A program made the translations under genes and the position numbers. A stretch of DNA of 64,000 nucleotides from Atherix ibis (Eukaryota > Arthropoda > Insecta > Diptera > Athericidae), in contig OY282610.1 in the NCBI GenBank assembly GCA_958298945.1, positions 28,532,167-28,596,166 on the forward strand, given 5' to 3'. Each line of letters starts with the position of its first letter. Positions within the stretch are counted from its first letter, which is position 1. The notes beneath the pieces are model-generated. The model was given only the letters and a program-made list of their open reading frames with translations. It had not been told where the DNA came from and made no database searches. This document shows positions 57,081 to 64,000 of this stretch, in pieces.

Positions 57081-59226
57081 TAGTTTTTACTGCTTTTCAT
57101 AGTAAAAAAAAAATTGCGTTAATTTTAAAAAGAACTTTCTGAAAAATAACTATTTCGAAATGTCAACGTTTTCCTGTTTCTATTGTGAATATAATCGAAA
57201 AATATAACTTCGATTATGTTATCAATCTTTTATATTATTAATCTTTTTTATTATATTAATGTTTCTTAAATTTTCAAACGTACATAATATAATTGAACAT
57301 TATTGTAGATAGTAAATAGATTTTTATCAAAATTTCCTATCAACTACAATAGATTGAGTGAAAAATATTTATTCTATATAAAAGAAAGTAAAACTTTTGC
57401 TGATATCATTTTTCACCAAAAAAATTAATGTCCTTTATGCATTGTTATTCATAAAAGAAATGCGTAAGTTTTTATCAATAATTAAACAATTTTTTTAAGA
57501 TTATAATATAAGTTTATTTACTTTTGGAATAATCACATTGTATCTTATACGGTTTTTTTTCTTAAATTTTAGATTTTTACGAAGCTAATTCATATAATAT
57601 AAAATAGTCCTAAATTTAGATATTATATTTTACTAAAACTGGTAATATTTTTATTATTTGCATACAGTTTATGTTTATAATCCTTTACCATTTTGATAAT
57701 TACTACACAATTAAACGTTGTTCTTCTTTATTTATAAAAAAAAATTTCGCCTATAATTTTATAAATTTAAATTTTATTTTAATGATTATGACAAAAAAAA
57801 ATTCTTACATAACATTAGAAAAACTTTTTAAAATATATGGTTTAATTCACATAATATTTAATTGATTTGTTTTTTTCTTTTATATGCAATAATTTATTTG
57901 AAATTTTTATTGAAAAAAATTCGATTCAATAATTTCACCCAAAATAATAAATAAACTAAAGAACCTTTTCAATAGGCATCTATATGTAAAATATATAAAA
58001 AACTAATCATCCAAAATTTTAACAATTATTCAATCAGGATTTAATTTTGTACGAATATTTGCCAAAATAACTATTTGAACGATATTTTTATAATGAAATT
58101 TTTGCTTCTATTTTTTATGATCACTTTAATTATTTTTAATGTAAAGGAATATTGGTTAAAAACAATTTTTCCAAAAAAAAAAAAAAAAAAAAATATTTTG
58201 TGGAAAAAAATAAAATAATGAAAAATATTTTTTAAAAAAGCAAAAACAACGTTTCTAATTAATTTATCAAATTTATTTAAATAAATCAAATTAATTTTTG
58301 TTGTTTTTTTTTCTTATAAGAAGTACAAAATTTTTTAGCCAAAATGAAAAAAAGCTCATATAAAAGCTACATTGTACTTAGACCTTAATTTGTAAAATGC
58401 ATTTTTTTTATCATATAAAATAATAAAAATTATTTGCGAAGATTCAAATTTATCTAATGTTTCTTGTCCGTCTTCTTTTTAGTGGAAAACTCCTTAAAAA
58501 TTTTAAGAAAAATGAAATAATTCTTTTAATCAGTGTGGATATTATTAATTTTTAATAAATAATTTTCTGCAAACAATAACAACAACAAAAAAAAATTTCA
58601 ATTTGTTCGAAAAAGTTAAATGAAAAATTAAATTTATAATTAATATAGATAAAAGAAGAACATTGAATTAAGTGAACATCAAAAGTGATTGTACTTAACG
58701 TTAATTATGCGCAAATTTTTTTTTCTCCTGTCATACACATATTATATACATGAGTAAAATTAAGAACGTAAAAAATGAGCTTTATAACAATGGAATTTTT
58801 TTTAATAATAATTAAAAATTAAAAAGATAAAAATTAAAAACATTTTCTTGATTAATAAGAATTAATTATTAAAAAGAAGTTTAATAATTTCAGTGCATTA
58901 GTGTGAGTTGTTTATTTTTTTTTCTCGGTGTACTTTTTGAAGACAACATTTATTTTGAGAGAGAAATTGTTTTTTTTTGTATTTTTTTTTTGTATGTGTT
59001 ATTATAACTTCACTTTAATAGTTAACGTTTTTATATTGAATATAATCTCTCTCACACGTTTAAATGCCTACACCAGTGTATATGTGCAAAGTAAAAGTGT
59101 TTATATGACCTAAAAGTACTTAATATCTTTCACTTTGTTTAAATTTTCCCTTGCATTTATTTATTGTTGGTATTTATTGTAATATTTTTTTTTTGTTGCC
59201 TTCAATTTAATTTAATTTTTTGCTGA
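57081..59226. other. No gene seen: very AT-rich, intron-like
   Basis: Runs of A and T, with a 19-base A run near 58174. If the promoter at 54712 and exon at 59347 belong together, this is first-intron sequence. TTTCAG at 58909 could act as an acceptor. Confidence 0.5.
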
Positions 59227-59346
59227 GTTTTTTAAGTGCACTTGCTAGCTTAAAACGCAATAGCAAGTCACTTAATCGCGCGCGCAAAAAAAGCCATCAA
59301 ACTGCCGAAATTATGATCTAGGAATAATACAGATCAAAAACAAAAG
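59227..59346 (+). other. Probable 5' UTR part of the exon carrying the 59347 start codon
   Basis: A pyrimidine-rich run (59185-59225) is followed by candidate acceptor AGs near 59226, 59235 and 59271, then by GC-raised sequence leading to the ATG. A two-codon upstream ORF (ATG ATC TAG) lies at 59313. The exact exon start cannot be decided by eye; a separate transcription start here is also possible. Confidence 0.3.
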
Positions 59347-59385
59347 ATGCCGGTGTTCAATATAATCACACGCCGGCAAATCAAG
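59347..59385 (+). CDS. First coding exon of an unidentified host gene (partial, 13 codons)
   Basis: The reading MPVFNIITRRQIK starts at an ATG in a fly-like context (CAAAAG before ATG) and ends in phase 0 at AAG followed by GTAAAT, a good splice donor at 59385/59386. An in-frame TGA lies about 33 bases upstream, so this is the first usable ATG of its frame. Eight of the 13 codons end in G or C (for example CCG, GTG, TTC, CGC, CGG, AAG), unlike the surrounding AT-rich DNA. The preceding ~100 bases are also GC-raised, with a GCGCGCGC run, as in a 5' UTR. Downstream the frame enters an AT-rich region that looks intronic. I do not recognise the protein. It could be the N-terminus of a multi-exon gene running out of the window on the plus strand. 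A chance ATG-to-donor stretch is the alternative. Confidence 0.45.
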
Positions 59386-60039
59386 GTAAATCGAATATCA
59401 ATAAATATCATTAGTATTAAGTACATATTCATGAAAAAAATTTCTTTGTACGAATCTACCAGTTTACAATTAATTTTTATGATTTTTATGTATAAGCAGT
59501 TAATTTTCTATTTTCTTTCTGTTATTATTAAAAATTTTATAAAGTTTTTTTTTCACGCCCACTCTTCTTTTTTTAAAGCTCCACAGTCAGTCAGTCGATT
59601 GTATTCATTTTATAGCATAATTTTTCATTTGTTTTTTTCTTCTCTTTTTAGTATATCAACATTTATGATAAAGTTTTTAATGAAATAAATAAAAAAAATT
59701 TTGAATTTGGAAATTTTATGCAAAAACTAAGCATAGTTAGTTCTAGCAATAACGTGTATACTAATAATTCGTATCTTATTTAGAGAAAGATTTTTCTACG
59801 TGTGGTTCTGAACCTAACAAAAATGAATTCATCGATTTTCTGAATTTTTCCATCTTATCTGAATTGATATCTGAACTAATCCAACTTACTCGCATAGTGT
59901 CTAACAATTACAACTTTTTTGTTTTTTAAATTTTTGAAACACATATTATGTAAGAAGTTTTGTCATTCTTTATTGAAATGTGTTGTAGAGACTTTACCAA
60001 TTATGTATAAAAAATAAAATCAGGTAAATGTTCACTATA
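59386..60039. other. Intron-like AT-rich sequence after the coding exon
   Basis: Begins with the donor GTAAAT. CAGTCAGTCAGTCGATT near 59583 holds two initiator-like TCAGTC words, but no supporting element was seen. No further coding exon was recognised. Confidence 0.4.
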
Positions 60040-60395
60040 TTTACATTTACAAGGAATCAATATTTTTTACAAAATTTTTGATTGTGACTCTATTTCACGA
60101 TTGATGCGGTTGATATTGCTTCTAAACTCTTGGATTGAGATAAACCTCATCTTTCACATAGCCCTACAAGAAAAAGCCCAACGGTCTTAAATCATATGAT
60201 ATTGATGGTCTTCATGAAATTGAACGTCCACTGAATTTGGTTTTCAATAAATCGTTTGTTTTTTATGACATTATCCAAAATAGGTCATAAAAAGTTGGTT
60301 ATCATATCTCTGCAACGCACTCCATTGATAGTAACTGTAGCATCAGCCTCATTTTCGGACCAATGATGCCTCAGACCCAAAAAAAACACCATACA
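60040..60395 (-). pseudogene. IS630-Tc1-type transposase C-terminal half, minus strand
   Basis: From 60390 downward: VWCFFWV-stop-GIIGPK, NEADATVTINGVRCRDMITN and FL (60280-60370), then decayed IENQIQWTFNFMKTINI, KTVGLFL-stop-GYVKDEVYLN (family PLDFFLWGYVKDKVYxN) and RVSKQYQPHQS near 60100. The catalytic WFQQDGA block is lost. It is continuous with 61250-61690 on the far side of an 855-bp insert. Confidence 0.75.
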
Positions 60396-61249
60396 ATCAC
60401 ACGTGATGAATGTAATCGTTGTTCAAGAACTACTCTTGGATTTAAGATACCCAAATGCGAAAATTTTACTTGTTAAGCTTCGATTACACAATTGGAGAAA
60501 TGCTCGAATTTTAGAAAAAATCGTCCATATTTTCGGCTCGAGCGGTGTAATAGCTGCTCGAACATGTTTGACGAACACCGTACCCTCGATCGAGCATGTT
60601 CGACACCAACAGAATATGAAGATTTGCTCGAATGGTGTAATCACGTCAAATTGTAGACGCTCTATTATTTTAGGTAATGAGCTCGAACACGAAAATTTTC
60701 ATTCAAGCTGCGTGTTCGAGCACGAACATTATTGCAATTTTGACATTTTGCAGTGTCATTTGTGTAAAGAACGTTTGGTTATTAAAAATGGTCGAAATTT
60801 GTGTTTTGATTTACCGGTTGTTTGTTGGATTGTTGGTTGGATTGCACAGTGTGGACATTTGCGTATCTTGTTTGGCGATTAACGTCGATACTAATTCCAC
60901 AAAAGGATCGAAATCATCCTTGCAAAGACGGTACAATTCCTCTGAAATTGTTCTATTTTCTATATTTTAATATACAATATTTATTTTTTTACCTTTTCCT
61001 TGATTGCCAAATGTAATGGACTTCAAAACGCAAAAAAAAACACAATTGAAAATCGTTCATTAAAACAAAACAAATGTCAAGTGGATGAAGAAAAAAATCG
61101 TTGCTCGAACAAATTTTGGGTGGACGAACTTTGATCGTGCTCACGTGTAATCACTGCTCGAAAATTGTTCGAGGATTCGAGATCGTGATCGACCCACTTC
61201 TTTTCCACTTCGACCACTCGAATAGCATAATCGGCTAAAAAAAGTTCGG
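60396..61249. mobile_element. Unrecognised TTCGAGC-rich insert (foldback or MITE-like)
   Basis: This ~855-bp stretch interrupts a transposase and is GC-raised compared with its host. It is dense in GCTCGAA / TTCGAGC. A core GTGTAATC-CTGCTCGAA occurs about four times (near 60413, 60547, 60634 and 61147). A perfect 11-bp inverted pair GCTCGAACACG / CGTGTTCGAGC lies at 60681-60691 and 60711-60721, and another around 60557-60605. Overlapping open frames (60403-60882, 60677-60970) probably reflect the composition; the minus strand at 60900-60960 reads ISEELYRLCKDDFDPFVELV, which I cannot assign. No clear terminal inverted repeats. Confidence 0.5.
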
Positions 61250-61690
61250 CTACTTAGACGAATTTGAGATGAACATTTTGCTCAAATATATGAAGCATTT
61301 CTCGAATTTTAACATAGCCGTCTAAGTGAAAATGAGCTTCGTCCGATAAGATGATTTTTTATATAAAAAAACCAGCACAATGTTTAATGATACAATCAGC
61401 AAAATTTCGACGTTGAAAATGATCTGATAGCTTTAATTCTTACACCAATTGGCCCTTATAGGGCTTAAGAGCCAAATCCTTGTGCGAAATTCACCATGTG
61501 CTTTATGTGGCCGAGGTCAATTCTGAAAACCGATAAAACTGGATCGTCTGCAACATTTTAACTCATCAAAGCAATATTTTTAGCAGAACTCATTAAGAGA
61601 CCCAACTTAATCTACCAAATTCTTGATTTCAAACTCAAATGGACGATCATTACGCTTTCACAGATCGGCCATTATTATGATGGATTTGAA
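61250..61690 (-). pseudogene. IS630-Tc1-type transposase N-terminal half, minus strand
   Basis: Nucleotide-level homologue of 38930-39370 (TTTCTCGAAT..TAACATAGCCGTC-AAGTG, AATTTCGACGTTG-AAATGATC, TTACACCAATTGG, CTTAAGAGCCAA). On the minus strand it covers the HTH to first-Asp region (SSDEAHFHLDGYVK-like sequence at ~61310-61350). With 60040-60395 it makes one element split by the TTCGAGC-rich insert. Confidence 0.75.
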
Positions 61691-62837
61691 TTATTTTTGC
61701 ATAATTTCTTACTAAAGTTGAAGACATTATAATATATGGTAAACCTTGTTTTGTAAATATGTTAAAAAATTGAATGACAAAACTGTCGACATAGCCAATT
61801 TCAACCCTAAAGAAAAATTTCTAATTTGTGGACGCTGTACTTCAAATAACGCAAACATTTTAAATTTGATTATATTTTTAATGAAAAATTAAGACAAAGA
61901 AATTATATTGCGTTCAGGCCTCTTAAAGACTATGGAACCCAAATTATGAACAACTCACAGATTGAGTACCACTTCCTTCCTTTAAATACTCGTACTTATT
62001 GCAGAGCCAAGTCAGTTTATTTATCTTTTAGGTAATAGTTTTTAAAGAATCTTAACTAAACAAAGCAGTTGACTTTTAATTAGAATAGTTTATAGCAAAG
62101 AAACTAACGAAATTTTTATTATGACAAATGCTTTGATACAATTTTTTGTTTATTTATACTATTTGTAGAAAAATCAATACGATATCTTATTTATAATAGT
62201 GTACATTAAACGAAAATTGTCTTATCAATATGGAATTATTGTGTGAATGACTAACTAACTGATGGACTGACTTCTCAGCTTTTGTTTATTCACTTAGCAT
62301 ATACTAAGTTCGTACGAACTTTCGCAAATGTATCTAAACGAATAAAATTCTAAATATTTACATTAACATGAGTGCGATTATATTTGAACAAAGCTATCAC
62401 AAATTGCACATGAAATTAATTTGCCATTAAATAGATTCATTTCGATTTACTTGTGAAAAATTAATTTGCCATTAAGTAGATTCATTTCGAAAAATGGTGA
62501 AAATCTTTTTAAGAATTTTGTCAAGATCAAAAATTACAATACTTCACGAATGGCTAAGAATACAATTTTTTTGCCAAATTATTTAATTATTTTTATTGTT
62601 AAAAGTTTCAATAAGGATATTTTCAATTTTGCTTAAAAGCTTCAAGTTAATCGTTTTGTTCATTTTCAATTTATTCACTATAAATAGGGTATTTTATGAA
62701 TAATTTATATCAGCAATAAAACTGTGGTAGAATTTTTGTTTATTTTTGAGTGCCGAAAATATTGCAGATTAAAAAGTCACACGTAATTTTATTAATTTTT
62801 TAAAACAAAATATTTGAGATTAAGAAAATATTTATTC

Positions 62838-63086
62838 TTATTCTTGAAAAAGATATTTTTTTCCATTACTTTCGAACATGAATTCGGGCTTATGACTACA
62901 TTGGATGTTCTTCACGAAGCTCATCTGATCGGCCCAATTTTTGACCGCCTGTACCTTCGCCATAACCCACTTAATGTTGGCTTTCAAGACACCGATTATT
63001 GCGGGTTTGTCAGCATACACCAACGCTTCTGAAAAGAATAATCGAGCGGCTTCAAATTGCAGGATTTTTTGACGAGCTGGTATCAC
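62838..63086 (-). pseudogene. IS630-Tc1-type transposase C-terminal remnant (copy B)
   Basis: Minus-strand counterpart of 16140-16345, reading LVYADKPAIIGVLKANIKWV and then AVKNWADQMSFVKNIQ, CSHKPEFMFESNGK. In this copy the region before LVYADKP stays open for a further ~20 residues. It is the C-terminal tail of a DDE transposase without its catalytic domain. Confidence 0.72.
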
Positions 63087-63149
63087 ATGTTCATCTGAGT
63101 CTTCATGTTTTCATATAAATATTCCTATAACATTGCCCGGTAATAAGAG

Positions 63150-63850
63150 TAAACAGAGACGAGCTCCGGTATTATTTCACAAGAAATACGAACTGGCAAT
63201 ACCTACACCGGCTCTGGTATTATTTCAGAAGAACTAAAGATCGACGATAACAACACCAGCAATTTTTTTCAATTTTACAAACAAATAAAAATCCCGATAA
63301 CGGTGTCCTATAACTTCAACACAAGCTTCGGCCTTAAGTCGAAACGATAGCAGGGATCGACGATATCACCAACAGCATGGGTCTTCCACCTTTTCAAAGA
63401 AATAGACATTGATCATGGGTCGGTGACGATACGTACTTGGTGTGACGTAGACCTTCGGTCTCATTTCAGATGAAGCAGGGATCGAAGATACTTCCACCAG
63501 CGTGGATCTTCCATGTTTTCAGGCACATAGTCTTTGAGCATGGGCCAGTAACGGTGTCCTTTAACTTCAACGCGAGCTTCGGCCTCATTTCAAAACAAAT
63601 AGGGATCAACACCAGCAAAGCTCTTCCACTTTTACAAAAAAATAGTTGCTCATGGTTTGGTACTGGTATCTCTTGACTGTAACGAGAGGTACAGCCTCAT
63701 TTCTGAAGAAATATAAATCGCCGATACCGAAGCCAGCATGGGTCTTCAATGTTTTTAAAGAAATACTCGTTGATCATGGCCCTGTACCTGTAAAGTGGGC
63801 TCAACCCTCATTTCGAAAACATGAAACCACACCAAATAGTGAATTTTTGT
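63150..63850 (-). repeat. Tandemly amplified transposase segment, copy B
   Basis: Repeats of a ~115-150-bp unit recur here (plus-strand form: CGGCCTCATTTCAGA, CAGGGATCGA, CATGGGTCTTCCA, CATGGCCCGGTAACG). They correspond in reverse complement to the array at 15440-16030. No long open frame survives. Confidence 0.55.
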
Positions 63851-64000
63851 GAATGGATTGCTGTATTCAATATCTCTTGTCGATCTACCTCACTTGAAAT
63901 GCGTTTATTTTTACTTGCTATCAAAATCATTGAGCCAGAAATCAGCCTCCATAACTTAACATAATTTTGACCATAAAACAGCTTCGATGCATTTCATTTA

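Larger units (their letters stand above)
61780..64000. repeat. Large inverted duplication, copy B (cut by window end)
   Basis: Reverse-complement counterpart of 15270-18590. It lacks the mariner and shows an empty TA site at 62690-62691 in otherwise matching sequence. It holds a transposase C-terminus on the minus strand (62838-63086) and tandem transposase segments (63150-63850). Divergence is visible as scattered substitutions and small indels, so the duplication is not recent. Confidence 0.85.

Noticed and set aside
59347..59688. 113-residue protein reading through from the ATG at 59347
   Set aside because: After codon 13 the frame becomes AT-rich with no motif, directly after a good splice donor; the exon interpretation is better.
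60403..60882. 159-residue open frame as a host gene
   Set aside because: Overlapped by other open frames in the same repeat-rich insert, with internal inverted repeats and no known domain; composition explains it better.
1..64000. tRNA, rRNA, CRISPR array, bacterial operators or terminators
   Set aside because: No B-box-like tRNA core, rRNA motif or regularly spaced repeat/spacer pattern was seen; the sequence is eukaryotic.

Overview
The window is very AT-rich eukaryotic DNA. It has no bacterial-style genes, and almost all recognisable protein similarity lies in dead transposons. Several mariner families, other IS630-Tc1 elements and non-LTR retrotransposons, together with initiator/DPE/pause-button style promoter candidates and a CAAAAG-ATG start context, suggest an insect, most likely a fly (Diptera). 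That is inference; nothing here fixes the species. No rRNA, tRNA or CRISPR was recognised.

Layout. 0-5 kb: remnants of a multi-copy IS630-Tc1-like element (called M1 here) and a T-rich low-complexity tract. 5.3-8.7 kb: a possible 5' UTR exon, a 115-bp minisatellite and an initiator+DPE promoter candidate. 9.2-24.1 kb: a transposon graveyard with mariner copies on both strands, the best-preserved mariner (16498-17665) and copy A of a large inverted duplication (15.27-18.59 kb). 25.3-26.5 kb: an M1 fragment running into a 700-bp purine tract. 27.2-37.2 kb: Jockey-type LINE 3' fragments (one with a 151-bp tandem array), a LINE RNase H fragment, and nests (mariner inside Tc1; LINE inside mariner). 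38.2-41.1 kb: more IS630-Tc1 remnants. 41.83-48.64 kb: a TIR-bounded element filled by a ~2.98-kb near-identical tandem duplication carrying LINE reverse transcriptase and RNase H pieces. 52.2-57.1 kb: two arrays of the same ~300-bp repeat in opposite orientation, with a pause-button promoter candidate between them. 59.2-59.4 kb: the only convincing host coding signal, a 13-codon first coding exon ending in a splice donor. 60.0-64.0 kb: an IS630-Tc1 transposase split by a TTCGAGC-rich insert, then copy B of the inverted duplication, cut by the window edge.

How it fits together. The plus-strand signals (possible 5' exon at 5.6-5.8 kb, micro-exon at 12.3 kb, promoter at 54.71 kb, coding exon at 59.35 kb) could belong to one long host gene with alternative promoters and large repeat-filled introns whose main exons lie beyond 64 kb. 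This is a hypothesis needing RNA evidence. The rest is a record of nested insertions, internal deletions and local duplications of DDE transposons and LINEs, none with an intact coding frame. The shared region of the inverted duplication preserves an empty target site for the 16.5-kb mariner, so that insertion is polarised.
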